Positions 13,331-22,382 of a stretch of DNA of 64,000 nt are shown one piece after another. The notes below the pieces were generated by a model. It had not been told where the DNA came from. It did no database searches and was given only the letters and a program-made list of their open reading frames with translations. How positions within the stretch are numbered: position 1 is the first letter of the stretch; each line of letters begins with the position of its first letter. The stretch is from the NCBI GenBank assembly GCA_902597335.1, contig CACJXK010000001.1, positions 62,001 through 126,000 of the forward strand. The letters are read 5' to 3'. A program made the translations under genes and the position numbers. The DNA is from an uncultured Pelagibacteraceae bacterium. GTDB taxonomy: Bacteria; Pseudomonadota; Alphaproteobacteria; Pelagibacterales; Pelagibacteraceae.

Positions 13331-13798
13331 TATTTTTTTTACTTCCTGCTGAATTTTTTCATAAACATGAAGTTTAAATGTTACAACTAATTTAGTAATT
13401 TCATCTATATCAACCCACTTCCATTCAAGAAACTCTGGGTTTTTAGTTTTAATATTTATTTCATTTTCGTCACCATCGAATCGCATTATATACCATTGCT
13501 GTACTTGTCCTTTGTATTTGCCCTTCCAGATTATCCCCAAGAGTTCATCTGGTAAATGGTATGTCAATAAACTATCTATCTTTTTTATTAAAGTTACTGA
13601 CTTAATACTAGTTTCTTCATTTAATTCCCTAATGGCGGCCTCATAAAGATCTTCTCCCTTATCAACTCCTCCTTGTGGCATTTGCCAAAAGTTTTTTTTA
13701 TTATCTATTCTTTTTGCCACAAAAACTTTATTTTCTTTATTTAAAACAACTATCCCAACGCCACTTCGGAGTGGCAAATTTTTGTATTTATCAATCAT
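13319..13798 (-). CDS. rppH: RNA pyrophosphohydrolase, Nudix family
   Basis: RppH removes pyrophosphate from the 5' end of mRNAs and so starts RNase E-dependent decay. I place the start at the ATG at 13798, giving 159 residues beginning MIDKYKNLPLRSGVGIVV as in RppH orthologues. A longer frame would run back into ctpA. The Nudix box is at residues 43-65 (GGVDKGEDLYEAAIRELNEE), with Ser in place of the usual Gly near its end. The WQMPQGG segment before it is typical of RppH/IalA. It lies one base after ctpA, as in other alphaproteobacteria. Confidence 0.93.
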   Translation of the reverse strand: MIDKYKNLPLRSGVGIVVLNKENKVFVAKRIDNKKNFWQMPQGGVDKGEDLYEAAIRELNEETSIKSVTLIKKIDSLLTYHLPDELLGIIWKGKYKGQVQQWYIMRFDGDENEINIKTKNPEFLEWKWVDIDEITKLVVTFKLHVYEKIQQEVKKILVN

Positions 13799-13799
13799 T

Positions 13800-14942
13800 C
13801 TAACCGTTAAGAAGTTTAAGAGCGTATTGAAGTTGATTGTCTGTGTCGGTATTAAATCTAAAACCATCAGATCCCTCTACAACCTCAATGTCAGGTGATA
13901 CACCTACATCAGATATAGATTTTCCCGAGGGTAAATAATATTTAGAAACTGTTAGTCTAATTGCGCCCTTATTTTTTAAAGGAATAATAGATTGCACAGA
14001 TCCTTTGCCATAACTATTTTCTCCAATTATAATTGCTCTTTTGTGATCTTTAAGAGCGCCTGCTACAATTTCAGATGCTGAAGCTGAACCATAATTTATT
14101 AGAACAACAATGGTATCTCCATTTATCAAATCACCTGTTCTAGCAAAAAACTTTCTACTTTCATATTTTCTCTTACTTTTAGTTGATACAATTTCTCCAC
14201 TATCAATAAAAAAATCTGTGATTTTGATTGCTTGAGAAAGTAAACCACCAGGATTATTTCTTAAATCTAAAATATAATTTTTAATATTATCATTTTTTTT
14301 AAATTCTTTAATTTTATCTTTAATTTGATCACCACTATTTTCATTAAATGATGTAAGTCTAAGATATCCAGTTTGATTATCTAAAATTTCAGATTTAACT
14401 GATGCTACTTTAATTTTTTCTCTTGTTATGTTAAAAATTAATGCTTTTCTTTCTCCTCTTCTTCGAACAGTTATTTCTATATCTGTTCCTACAGGTCCTC
14501 TCATAATATCAACTGCTTCACTTAAAGATTTGCCTTGTACTTGAATGTCATTAATTTTTACTATGTAATCTCCAGCTTTTACTCCAGCCTCAGCTGCTGG
14601 CGAGTCATCCATTGGTGTTATAACTTTAATTACTCCAGCCTCCATACTTACTTCAATTCCTAATCCGCCAAATTCACCACTAGTTTCTGTTTGCATACTT
14701 TCATATAATTCTGGAGTCATATATGCAGAGTATGGATCTAGTGATTGCAGCACACCATTAATTGCTGCGTCCATTGCTTCACTTTGATTTACTTCATCAA
14801 CAAATTCTTTATTAATTTTATCCAGCACTTCTGAGAAAATATCTATCTTTTTATATACATCGTCTTCAGAAGAATTAACTAAATTAGTTTGGAAAAAAAA
14901 AATTAATAAAAAAAGTGGATATATATATAACTTTCTTTTCAT
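13800..14942 (-). CDS. ctpA: Carboxy-terminal processing protease, S41 family with PDZ domain
   Basis: This 380-residue periplasmic serine protease cleaves non-polar C-termini of envelope proteins and helps control cell-wall hydrolases. An N-terminal signal peptide (about residues 1-24, hydrophobic LYIYPLFLLIFFF) is followed by a PDZ domain (GGLGIEVSMEAGVIKV...GVKAGDYIVKIND). The S41 domain has the nucleophile in NYGSASASEIVAG and the lysine in GENSYGKGSVQS. Start and stop overlap or abut rsfS (ATGA, four bases) and rppH (one-base gap), indicating co-transcription in the rplU-to-rppH cluster. Confidence 0.95.
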   Translation of the reverse strand: MKRKLYIYPLFLLIFFFQTNLVNSSEDDVYKKIDIFSEVLDKINKEFVDEVNQSEAMDAAINGVLQSLDPYSAYMTPELYESMQTETSGEFGGLGIEVSMEAGVIKVITPMDDSPAAEAGVKAGDYIVKINDIQVQGKSLSEAVDIMRGPVGTDIEITVRRRGERKALIFNITREKIKVASVKSEILDNQTGYLRLTSFNENSGDQIKDKIKEFKKNDNIKNYILDLRNNPGGLLSQAIKITDFFIDSGEIVSTKSKRKYESRKFFARTGDLINGDTIVVLINYGSASASEIVAGALKDHKRAIIIGENSYGKGSVQSIIPLKNKGAIRLTVSKYYLPSGKSISDVGVSPDIEVVEGSDGFRFNTDTDNQLQYALKLLNG

Positions 14943-15289
14943 ATAATTACTTTTTCTTTAGGTATCAGCTCAGACCATATTTTCTCTAATTCATAAAATT
15001 TTCTTTTTTCCGGATTAAAAATATGAATAATAAGATCTATTCCATCTACTAGTTTCCAATCATTGCTTTCTGTTCCTTCAATTTTACAGTTATGAACACC
15101 ATTCTTTTTTAAAAATTCATAAACTTGCTCTGACAATGCTTGAATGTGTCTAGAGGAAGTTCCACTAGCAATTATCATTTGATCTGCAATTGACGATTTT
15201 CCATCTAAATCTATTGATACAATGTCTAATGCTTTATTTGAGTCTAAAAGATTAATTATATCTTTGTGAAGAGAAGAGATGTTATCCAT
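14939..15289 (-). CDS. rsfS: Ribosomal silencing factor RsfS
   Basis: RsfS (RsfA/Iojap) binds ribosomal protein L14 and blocks subunit joining when nutrients are scarce. The 116-residue product contains the family pattern DLDGKSSIADQMIIASGTSSRH and the C-terminal ESNDWKLVDGIDLIIHIF...KRKFYELEKIW. I chose the ATG at 15289; an in-frame TTG at 15310 would add seven residues and overlap nadD. Position after nadD is conserved widely in bacteria. The end overlaps the ctpA start by four bases. Confidence 0.93.
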   Translation of the reverse strand: MDNISSLHKDIINLLDSNKALDIVSIDLDGKSSIADQMIIASGTSSRHIQALSEQVYEFLKKNGVHNCKIEGTESNDWKLVDGIDLIIHIFNPEKRKFYELEKIWSELIPKEKVII

Positions 15290-15306
15290 TAATTGAATTA
15301 AGAGTA

Positions 15307-15852
15307 TCAAATTTTTCTTAATTTAGAAGATGAAATATTGACTTTCTTAAATCTAATAAATTCTATGCTTTTGTTGCTATATTTTTTATAGCTTACAGAA
15401 TTCAATGATTTTGCCTTATATTTATCTCTATCAAAAACAAGTATATGGCAAATACTCAAGATTAAGTTTGAATTTTTCCATTTGTGAAAATTAATTAAAC
15501 TATCAGCCCCCATAATGAAATAAATTTCAGCATTTTTATTTTTTCTTTTAATATATTTGATTAAGTCAACAGTTCGATTAGATTTAACTATATTTTCAAA
15601 ATATTTAACTTTAATAAACAAATTATTTTTGTTTATTTTTTTTGCATATTTTATTCTTTTATCTAAATTCAAATTACTTTTACCTTTAAAAGGATTTTTT
15701 TTAGTTACAGCCCAAATAACTTTATTAAGACTGAATCTTTTTTTTGCTTCTTTTGAAATACTTATATGTCCCCTGTGAGCTGGATCAAATGTACCACCAA
15801 GAATTCCTATTTTTTTTTTACTTTCTTGTTTGACCAGATCCATATATTTCAT
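15307..15852 (-). CDS. nadD: Nicotinate-nucleotide adenylyltransferase, short C-terminus
   Basis: NadD adenylylates nicotinate mononucleotide in NAD synthesis. The nucleotidyltransferase motif GILGGTFDPAHRGHISIS lies near residues 16-33, the central FIMGADSLINFHKW block is present, and the SSSKLRK motif corresponds to the usual ISSTxIR. Translation stops two residues after that motif, so the ~20-30 residue C-terminal helical tail found in most NadD proteins is missing. The stop (TGA, 15307-15309) is followed by further in-frame stops, so a single frameshift is unlikely. The 5' end overlaps proA by 35 bases; an ATG three codons in (15843) is an alternative start. Confidence 0.9.
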   Translation of the reverse strand: MKYMDLVKQESKKKIGILGGTFDPAHRGHISISKEAKKRFSLNKVIWAVTKKNPFKGKSNLNLDKRIKYAKKINKNNLFIKVKYFENIVKSNRTVDLIKYIKRKNKNAEIYFIMGADSLINFHKWKNSNLILSICHILVFDRDKYKAKSLNSVSYKKYSNKSIEFIRFKKVNISSSKLRKI

Positions 15853-17065
15853 ATTTGTAGCTTACAAGCTGGTTGAGTCCTACAGGACCTCTTGGTGGGA
15901 GTTTATTTGTTGAAATTCCTACCTCACCACCATATCCAAACTCACCACCATCTGCGTATTGTGTTGATGAATTATGAATTGCGATAGAACTTTTAACATT
16001 TTTTAAAAAATATTTTGCAGAGTGATTATTGTTTGTAATTATTGCATCTGTATGCATTGTTCCAAATTTATTGATATGACTAACTGCATAATGAATGTCG
16101 TCAACTAATTTTACTGAAATTTTAGCTGATAAATGTTCTTTAGCCCAAGTTTTATTATTTGCTAGTTTTGATTTTCCTTTAAATAATTTAGAGATTTTTT
16201 TATCAGCATAAATTAAACAACCTTTTTCACTCAATTCATTTAAAATCTCATTTACATTTTTTGATTTATTTTTATGTATTAATAGCGTCTCAGTAGCTCC
16301 ACAAATACTAGTATTGCGCATTTTGGCATTAACTAATATCTTTTTTGCCATTGATATATTCGCATCTTTATCAACATATGTGTGACAAATACCTTCGAGA
16401 TGTCCAATAACAGGTACAGATGAAAGTTCTTGTACTTTTTTAACAAGACTTTTTCCTCCTCTTGGAATTATAACATCTATGTATTTAGTCATTTTTGAAA
16501 GCATATACTCAACTAGCTTTCTATTTTTATTTTCAATGAATTGAACAAAGTTTTTATTTATTTTATTTTTTTCTAAAGATTTTCTAAAAAGGTGAGCTAA
16601 AATTTTATTACTAAAATAAGCTTCGGAACCTCCTCTTAAAATGACACAGTTTCCAGATTTAAAACAAAGCGTAGATACATCTGATGTAACATTTGGTCTA
16701 CTTTCATAGATTATACCAATAATTCCAATAGGAATAGATACTTTTTTTATTTTTAAACCATTTGGCCTCTTCCAAGTTTCTAGATCTACATCCACTGGAT
16801 CTTTAAAATTCGCAATTATTTTGATTGATTTAATTATCGATTTTATTTTTTCGTTATTAAGAGCGAGTCTTTTAATTAAATTCTCTTTTAATTTTTTAGA
16901 TTTAGCAACTTTTATATCTTTGGAATTTTCGTTTAGAATTTTATTTTTATTTTTCGAGATAAGTTCAGCATAGTAATTTAATACTTTATTCTTTTTCTTG
17001 TTACTTATTTTGTTTTCAAAGGCAATTTTCGCGTTTAAACCAATTTTTTCCAAGTATTTGCTCAT
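15818..17065 (-). CDS. proA: Gamma-glutamyl phosphate reductase
   Basis: ProA reduces gamma-glutamyl phosphate to glutamate semialdehyde, the second step of proline synthesis. The 415-residue protein has the aldehyde-dehydrogenase fold with GIIYESRPNVTSDVSTLC and the catalytic cysteine in NTSICGATETLL. The C-terminal block ends with FGYGGEVGISTNKLPPRGPVG. The length fits the family. It overlaps proB by four bases (ATGA) and nadD by 35, so proB-proA-nadD form one translation-coupled unit. Confidence 0.97.
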   Translation of the reverse strand: MSKYLEKIGLNAKIAFENKISNKKKNKVLNYYAELISKNKNKILNENSKDIKVAKSKKLKENLIKRLALNNEKIKSIIKSIKIIANFKDPVDVDLETWKRPNGLKIKKVSIPIGIIGIIYESRPNVTSDVSTLCFKSGNCVILRGGSEAYFSNKILAHLFRKSLEKNKINKNFVQFIENKNRKLVEYMLSKMTKYIDVIIPRGGKSLVKKVQELSSVPVIGHLEGICHTYVDKDANISMAKKILVNAKMRNTSICGATETLLIHKNKSKNVNEILNELSEKGCLIYADKKISKLFKGKSKLANNKTWAKEHLSAKISVKLVDDIHYAVSHINKFGTMHTDAIITNNNHSAKYFLKNVKSSIAIHNSSTQYADGGEFGYGGEVGISTNKLPPRGPVGLNQLVSYKYEIYGSGQTRK

Positions 17066-18171
17066 TTTATTAATACCATGTCATCTTTATGAATAACTTC
17101 AGATTTTGAAACATAACCCAAAATATCATTTATTTTATTAGAGTGCTTTCCTTTAATTTTTAAAATTTCATCAGAGGAGAAACTGCTCAAACCTCTGGCA
17201 AATTCAGTCATACTATTATTAAGAATTTTGATATGATCACCTTTGTTAAAACTACCTTGAACATCTTTAATCCCAGCGGCCAACAGGCTTTTGCCATTAT
17301 TGAGAGCTGATAAAGCACCTTCATCAATTATTATTTTTCCCTTAGGAGAAATTGAACTTATAATCCATCTTTTTCTAGCGTCCAATTTTGAGATTTTAGG
17401 CAAAAACCATGTACATTTATTTTTAGTTAAAATTTTTTGTATTGGCCTATTTATTAAACCATTAGCTATTGCCATATGACATCCCGAAAATTGACAAATT
17501 TTAGCAGCATCAATCTTTGTCTTCATTCCTCCAGATCCAAATTCCCCAGTTTTTTGTGTAGCCAATCTTTCTATGTTTTGATCAATACTTTTTATTTCAT
17601 AGATTAGTTTTGCTTTTTTATCTAATTTGGGATCTTTTGAGTAAAGGCCATTCACATCAGATAATAAAATTAAACAATCTGCGCCAGAAATCTGAGCGAC
17701 TCTTGATGCTAACCTATCATTATCTCCGTATTTTATTTCAGAGGTAGCAATACTATCATTTTCATTTACCACAGGTATAAAACCAAGATCAAATAAATTT
17801 TCGAAGGTTCTTTTAGCATTTATTGCTCTCCGTCTTTTTTCTGTATCCTCAAGTGTAAGTAAAATTTGTGAAAGATTTATTTTTGACTTATTGAAAGTTT
17901 TTTTAAAAAGATTCATTAATTCAATTTGTCCAATTGAAGCTACAGCTTGGCTTTTATCAAGTTTTAATTTTTTTTTACTTAGTTTTAATTTTTTACAACC
18001 AAGTGCTATTGCTCCTGAACTTACTAAAATGATATTTTTTTTTAATTTTTTTAGATATTGAACATCTTTTGCAAATTCTGTCAGCCATTTTTCTCTAACA
18101 ATTTTTTTGTCGTTAATTAATAAAGATGATCCAATCTTTATAACAACTGTTTTTGAATCTTTAAGATACAT
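17062..18171 (-). CDS. proB: Glutamate 5-kinase
   Basis: ProB phosphorylates glutamate, the first and usually feedback-inhibited step of proline synthesis. The ATG at 18171 gives 369 residues starting MYLKDSKTVVIKIGSSLL, close to the E. coli length. A longer frame extends into obgE without homology and is rejected. The amino-acid kinase domain shows NENDSIATSEIKYGDNDRLASRVA and LLSDVNGLYSKDP. A C-terminal PUA domain (GKIIIDEGALSALNNGKSLLAAGI) is present. The start overlaps the end of obgE by 11 bases and the stop overlaps proA by four. Confidence 0.96.
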   Translation of the reverse strand: MYLKDSKTVVIKIGSSLLINDKKIVREKWLTEFAKDVQYLKKLKKNIILVSSGAIALGCKKLKLSKKKLKLDKSQAVASIGQIELMNLFKKTFNKSKINLSQILLTLEDTEKRRRAINAKRTFENLFDLGFIPVVNENDSIATSEIKYGDNDRLASRVAQISGADCLILLSDVNGLYSKDPKLDKKAKLIYEIKSIDQNIERLATQKTGEFGSGGMKTKIDAAKICQFSGCHMAIANGLINRPIQKILTKNKCTWFLPKISKLDARKRWIISSISPKGKIIIDEGALSALNNGKSLLAAGIKDVQGSFNKGDHIKILNNSMTEFARGLSSFSSDEILKIKGKHSNKINDILGYVSKSEVIHKDDMVLIK

Positions 18172-19144
18172 AATTAAGTAATTTTGATTTAATATCAGAT
18201 ACAGATTTTTTATCGAGTGTTGATGTTTCAAAAGCAGGTTTCTTTGTAATTTCATGAAATTCTTTTATTTTTTTATTTTTTTCTTCTTCATCAACTAGAT
18301 CTGTCTTATTAAATACAATTATTTCCTGCTTTTTTAGAAGTTCTGAACTATATTTTGCCATCTCCTCTCTAACTTGACTATATGAATTGACCAAATTTTT
18401 TTCTGAAATATCGATTAAATGTAATAATATTTTACATCTCTCTATATGTTTTAAAAATTTAATACCTAATCCCGTACCTTTATGCGCTCCTTCAATTAAT
18501 CCTGGAATATCAGCCAAAGTTATTTCTTTATCATCGTATATTGCAACCCCAAGATTTGGATTAAGAGTTGTAAATTTGTAATTTGCAATTTTAGGAGTTG
18601 CACTTGTTAATGAAGCTAATAAGCTTGACTTACCTGCATTAGGCAAACCTATAATTCCTATATCTGCAATTGTTTTAAGTTGTAGCCATATCCAGAATTC
18701 TTCACCAATTGCTCCTTTGGTAAATTTTTTTGGAGCTCTATTAGTTGATGATTTAAATCTTGTGTTACCAAATCCTCCCTTACCACCAATTGCTGCAACA
18801 AATTCCTCATTTTCTTTTTTAAAATCAAATATTAGCGTTTTATTATCTTCTTCAAATACTTGAGTTCCAATTGGTACTTTTAAGTATAAATTTTCTCCAC
18901 CTCTACCTGTCTTATTTTTTCCGCTTCCATCTCTACCTCTCTCAGCTTTGAAGTGTTGTTGATATCTGAAATCAATTAATGTGTTTAAATTTCTTTCTGA
19001 CACTAACATTACAGAACCACCTTTACCTCCATCACCTCCATCAGGTCCTCCAAATTCAATAAATTTTTCTCTTCTGAAACTCGGAGACCCAGACCCACCG
19101 TCTCCGGCTTTTACATATATCTTTACTTGATCGAGAAATTTCAT
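18161..19144 (-). CDS. obgE: GTPase ObgE/CgtA
   Basis: This 327-residue essential GTPase acts in large-subunit ribosome assembly and growth control. The N-terminal glycine-rich Obg fold covers about residues 1-158, with GGDGGSGSPSFRREKFIEFGG-like repeats. The G domain follows, with G1 GLPNAGKSSLL, switch motif DIPGLIEGAHKGTGLG and G4 NKTDL. There is no extended C-terminal domain, as in many alphaproteobacteria. It follows rpmA after a 28-base spacer that contains a weak inverted repeat (19151-19169), in the conserved rplU-rpmA-obgE order. Confidence 0.97.
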   Translation of the reverse strand: MKFLDQVKIYVKAGDGGSGSPSFRREKFIEFGGPDGGDGGKGGSVMLVSERNLNTLIDFRYQQHFKAERGRDGSGKNKTGRGGENLYLKVPIGTQVFEEDNKTLIFDFKKENEEFVAAIGGKGGFGNTRFKSSTNRAPKKFTKGAIGEEFWIWLQLKTIADIGIIGLPNAGKSSLLASLTSATPKIANYKFTTLNPNLGVAIYDDKEITLADIPGLIEGAHKGTGLGIKFLKHIERCKILLHLIDISEKNLVNSYSQVREEMAKYSSELLKKQEIIVFNKTDLVDEEEKNKKIKEFHEITKKPAFETSTLDKKSVSDIKSKLLNYVS

Positions 19145-19172
19145 GATTTTACAGATGTTAATTATCTGTCTA

Positions 19173-19427
19173 TTAATTAGGCTTTACTGAAACGTAAGTT
19201 CTGTCTGACTTGCTTTTTTTAAAAATTACTTTTCCTTTAACAACAGAAAAAATTGAATGGTCTTTACCCATTCCAACATTTTCTCCAGGAAATATTTTAG
19301 TACCTCGTTGTCTTACAATAATATTGCCAGGAACAACTAGTTGACCACCGTATTTTTTTACTCCTAATCTACGACCAGCGCTATCTCTTCCGTTCCTTGA
19401 TGATCCACCTGCTTTTTTTGTTGCCAT
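19173..19427 (-). CDS. rpmA: Large ribosomal subunit protein bL27
   Basis: The 84-residue bL27 reaches the peptidyl-transferase centre with its N-terminus. The sequence begins [20 protein letters not shown] and contains [11 protein letters not shown] and [11 protein letters not shown], all diagnostic. There is no cleavable N-terminal extension of the Firmicutes type. It lies 11 bases downstream of rplU. Confidence 0.98.
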   Translation of the reverse strand: MATKKAGGSSRNGRDSAGRRLGVKKYGGQLVVPGNIIVRQRGTKIFPGENVGMGKDHSIFSVVKGKVIFKKSKSDRTYVSVKPN

Positions 19428-19438
19428 AAATTACCTAT

Positions 19439-19849
19439 TTATTTTGAAGCCTCAATTTTTTCTTTTTTAGCTTCTTTTACTGCAATTTCCTTTTTTTTCA
19501 TTTTTTCAGCTTCTGATAGCACTTTACCATCTTTTGAAAAAATTTTATTAATTCTTATTAACGAGAATTGCTGTCTATGTCCATTCTTTCGTCTCGAATT
19601 TTTTCTTCTTCTTTTTTTGAAAATTAAAACTGTTCTTTCTTTACCATTTTTTAATAATTCTGCTTCAACTTTAGCTCCATTTACTGTTGGTTCACCTAAC
19701 TCAATATTTTTATCATCTCCATAAGCTAAAATTTCTTTAAATTCTACTTTTGTATCTGGATTAGAATCTGGCAATTTTTCAATTTTAATAATCTCTCCAG
19801 CCGATACTTTGTACTGTTTTCCACCTGTTTGTATAACTGCGTATGACAT
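19439..19849 (-). CDS. rplU: Large ribosomal subunit protein bL21 with charged C-terminal tail
   Basis: The bL21 core (MSYAVIQTGGKQYKVSAGE to about residue 103, with KKRRRKNSRRKNGHRQ) binds 23S rRNA next to bL20. The product has 136 residues, about 30 more than E. coli bL21. The extra residues form a Lys/Glu/Ala-rich tail (EAEKMKKKEIAVKEAKKEK) likely to be helical or disordered. Such tails occur in other alphaproteobacteria. It is first in the rplU-rpmA-obgE-pro cluster and has a good promoter 27-55 bases upstream. Confidence 0.97.
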   Translation of the reverse strand: MSYAVIQTGGKQYKVSAGEIIKIEKLPDSNPDTKVEFKEILAYGDDKNIELGEPTVNGAKVEAELLKNGKERTVLIFKKRRRKNSRRKNGHRQQFSLIRINKIFSKDGKVLSEAEKMKKKEIAVKEAKKEKIEASK

Positions 19850-19876
19850 TAATGATCCTAATTTTTAATTATCAGC

Positions 19877-19904
19877 AATATAGTCAGGGCCTTATTTTAG
19901 TCAA
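19877..19904 (-). promoter_or_regulatory. Sigma-70-type promoter of the rplU-rpmA-obgE cluster
   Basis: Read on the minus strand, TTGACT and TATATT are separated by 16 bases. The predicted start falls near 19870, leaving a leader of about 20 bases with an AGGA ribosome site before the rplU ATG at 19849. The leader is too short for an L21-type autoregulatory RNA. Confidence 0.55.
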
Positions 19905-19914
19905 GCTGAATAAG

Positions 19915-20634
19915 CTAGAAATTATCCTTTAAATCTCTCAATTTTGAAAAGTTTTCAACATTTTTTGATCTTAAAAAAATATTAGTTTTAAGCTCTTCTT
20001 CAAGTGTTGTTGGAATAGTTGGCTGACCTTTGGCCAGCTGATTTTTAATTAACTGAATTTTTGAAATTAGTGCACTATTTTCTGAGTCGTACTTTAAACA
20101 AAAATCTGAATTTTTTAATGTGTATTCATGCCCACAATAAATTTTCGTCTTCGATGGTAAATTTTTTAATAACTGAAGAGAATTAAACATTTGCTCATGA
20201 GTTCCTTCAAATACTCTTCCACAACCTAAAGAAAATAATGTATCTCCAGAAAATAGTACATTTTCTCTAAAAAAATAAAAACATATGTGGCCTAAAGTAT
20301 GTCCTGGAATATGAAAAACCTTAGCTTCAAATATACCGTCTTTCCAAATTTCATTATTTCTTAAACAAATATCTATTTCAGGTATCCTATGTTTGTCTTC
20401 ATCAAACCCAATTACTTTAGCATCATATAAATTTTTAAGTTCTTTATTTCCTCCTACATGATCATAGTGATGATGAGTATTCATTATAAATTTTAATTTA
20501 AGATTAAGACTTTCGATTTTATCAATAATAGGTTTTGACTCACTAGGATCCACAACAATAGCGGACTTAGTTACTTCATCAATTAATAAATATGAAAAAT
20601 TATCTTCTAAACATTTTATAATTTCTATTTTCAT
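19915..20634 (-). CDS. gloB: Hydroxyacylglutathione hydrolase (glyoxalase II)
   Basis: This 239-residue metallo-beta-lactamase-fold enzyme hydrolyses S-lactoylglutathione to lactate and glutathione. The metal-binding motif is THHHYDHVGGN, further ligands lie in HIPGHTLGH and SGDTLFSLGCGR, and CGHEYTLKNSDF leads into the C-terminal glyoxalase II domain (residues ~170-239). It starts one base after metW, so it is likely co-transcribed with metX-metW and under the SAM-II riboswitch. A persulfide dioxygenase or related thioesterase role is a less likely alternative. Confidence 0.9.
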   Translation of the reverse strand: MKIEIIKCLEDNFSYLLIDEVTKSAIVVDPSESKPIIDKIESLNLKLKFIMNTHHHYDHVGGNKELKNLYDAKVIGFDEDKHRIPEIDICLRNNEIWKDGIFEAKVFHIPGHTLGHICFYFFRENVLFSGDTLFSLGCGRVFEGTHEQMFNSLQLLKNLPSKTKIYCGHEYTLKNSDFCLKYDSENSALISKIQLIKNQLAKGQPTIPTTLEEELKTNIFLRSKNVENFSKLRDLKDNF

Positions 20635-20635
20635 T

Positions 20636-21232
20636 TTACTTTTCTAATAAAAATATACCTAACTCAGATATTAGGTTTTTATATTTTAAATTTGAACGTT
20701 TGATATTTGAGATTGTTTGTCCATTTAATGAAATCGTTTTAAAAATATTTATCCCCCTATTGTTGCAAAAATTATAAAAATCTAGAATTGTACACATATG
20801 TAGGTTCGGGGTATCATACCATTGATAAGGCAAATTCTTTGTAACTGGCATTTCTCCTTTAAATAGCAAATCTAATCTAACTTTCCAATGTCCAAAATTT
20901 GGAATTGTAACAATTACTTTTTTTCCTACTCGTAATAAATTTTCAATCACTTTTTCTGGATTCATAAATGCTTGAAGCGTTTGACTCAATATTACATAAT
21001 CAAATGATAAGTCTGGAAATTGTTTTAAATCATTTTCAGCATCGCCTTCAATAACAGCTAGACCTTTAGACAAACATTTTTTTACTTTTTCTTTAGAAAT
21101 TTCAAGTCCTCTAATATCTACTACTTTATTTTTTGATAGAAATTCCATCAAAATTCCGTCACCACATCCAACATCTAAGACCCTTGATTTTTCCTCAATA
21201 AACTTAGATATAACTTTAAATTCTTCTTTCAT
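20636..21232 (-). CDS. metW: MetW, class I methyltransferase-fold partner of MetX
   Basis: The 198-residue MetW has a SAM-binding motif ([15 protein letters not shown]), the EGDAENDL acidic motif and the family segment [17 protein letters not shown]. It works together with MetX in methionine synthesis in many proteobacteria, probably by activating it. The start overlaps the end of metX by 17 bases, a typical metXW pair. Confidence 0.94.
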   Translation of the reverse strand: MKEEFKVISKFIEEKSRVLDVGCGDGILMEFLSKNKVVDIRGLEISKEKVKKCLSKGLAVIEGDAENDLKQFPDLSFDYVILSQTLQAFMNPEKVIENLLRVGKKVIVTIPNFGHWKVRLDLLFKGEMPVTKNLPYQWYDTPNLHMCTILDFYNFCNNRGINIFKTISLNGQTISNIKRSNLKYKNLISELGIFLLEK

Positions 21233-22349
21233 TAATATTAGAATAAGTTGTGTTTAAATAATTTTTAATAGTGCTTAAAAAATCTGGTACGTCTAATAAA
21301 AAGGAATCATGACCTTTATCAGTTTTAATTTCAACAAAACCAACATCAGCACCTATTGCATTTAGTGCTATTACAATATCCTTATTCTCAGATGTTGGGT
21401 ATAACCAATCAGAAGTAAAGGAAATAATAAAAAATTTAGTTTTGGTATTTTTAAATGCTTTAGACAGGTTTCCATCAAATTGTTTTGTTAAATCAAAATA
21501 ATCCATCGCTCTCGTTATATACAAATAACTATTTGCATCAAATCTATCTACAAATACAGAGCCTTGATATCTCAAATAACTTTCAATTTGAAAGTCGGCA
21601 TCAAATCCAAATTTTAAATCAGATCTTTCTTGAAGATTTCTTCCAAACTTTTCTTGTAAACCTTGTTTTGATAAATAAGTGATATGAGCAGCCATTCTAG
21701 CAACAGCTAAACCTTTATCAGGATTTGTTGATTTCTCATTGTACAATCCTTCTTTCCAATTACTATCAGACATTATTGCCTGTCTTCCAAGTTCATTAAA
21801 AGCAATATTTTGAGCTGAATGACTAGCCGTACAAGCAATTGGTAAAGCCACTTTAGCTTTATTTGGAAAATTTGATACAAATTGTAAAACTTGCATCCCA
21901 CCCATTGAACCACCAGCAACTGCAAATAATTTTTCTATTTTAAAATGGTCTAATAAGTTGTACTGAGCGTTAACCATATCGTTAATTGTAATAACTGGAA
22001 AATTTGTACCTAAAGGTTTATTAGTTAAGGGATCAATAGATCCTGGTCCATAAGATCCCATACAACCACCAATCACATTTGCACAGATAATAAAAAATTT
22101 ATCAGTATCGAATGGCTTTCCTGGACCAACAGCATAATTCCACCAACCTTCTTTATTTGTTACAGGATTTATTCCTGAAGCATACTGATCGCCAGTTAAT
22201 GCATGAAAAATTAATATAGCATTATCTTTATTTTCGTTAAGATTTCCATAAGTCTCATAAGCTAGTGGGAAGTTTGATATCTCCTTTCCGCAATCAAGCT
22301 TTAGAGTTTTCTTAATAAGTACACTATTCAATTTATTCAAGTTACTCAT
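21216..22349 (-). CDS. metX: Homoserine O-acyltransferase MetX
   Basis: MetX activates homoserine by O-acylation (acetyl- or succinyl-CoA) at the start of methionine synthesis. The 377-residue alpha/beta-hydrolase carries the nucleophile in [10 protein letters not shown], with [12 protein letters not shown] upstream, an acidic residue in FTSDWLYP and the histidine in KGHDSFLLD. Which acyl donor is used cannot be told from sequence inspection alone. The ATG at 22349 is the only in-frame start after a stop in the leader. The leader holds a SAM-II riboswitch, so SAM probably shuts down metX-metW-gloB. Confidence 0.95.
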   Translation of the reverse strand: MSNLNKLNSVLIKKTLKLDCGKEISNFPLAYETYGNLNENKDNAILIFHALTGDQYASGINPVTNKEGWWNYAVGPGKPFDTDKFFIICANVIGGCMGSYGPGSIDPLTNKPLGTNFPVITINDMVNAQYNLLDHFKIEKLFAVAGGSMGGMQVLQFVSNFPNKAKVALPIACTASHSAQNIAFNELGRQAIMSDSNWKEGLYNEKSTNPDKGLAVARMAAHITYLSKQGLQEKFGRNLQERSDLKFGFDADFQIESYLRYQGSVFVDRFDANSYLYITRAMDYFDLTKQFDGNLSKAFKNTKTKFFIISFTSDWLYPTSENKDIVIALNAIGADVGFVEIKTDKGHDSFLLDVPDFLSTIKNYLNTTYSNINERRI

Positions 22350-22382
22350 AAATTTTTGCTGAAATGAATTGTGAGGTAAAAA

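Noticed and set aside
19151..19169. ACAGAT/ATCTGT inverted repeat between rpmA and obgE as a terminator
   Set aside because: Six-base AT-rich stem without a U run; too weak to call.
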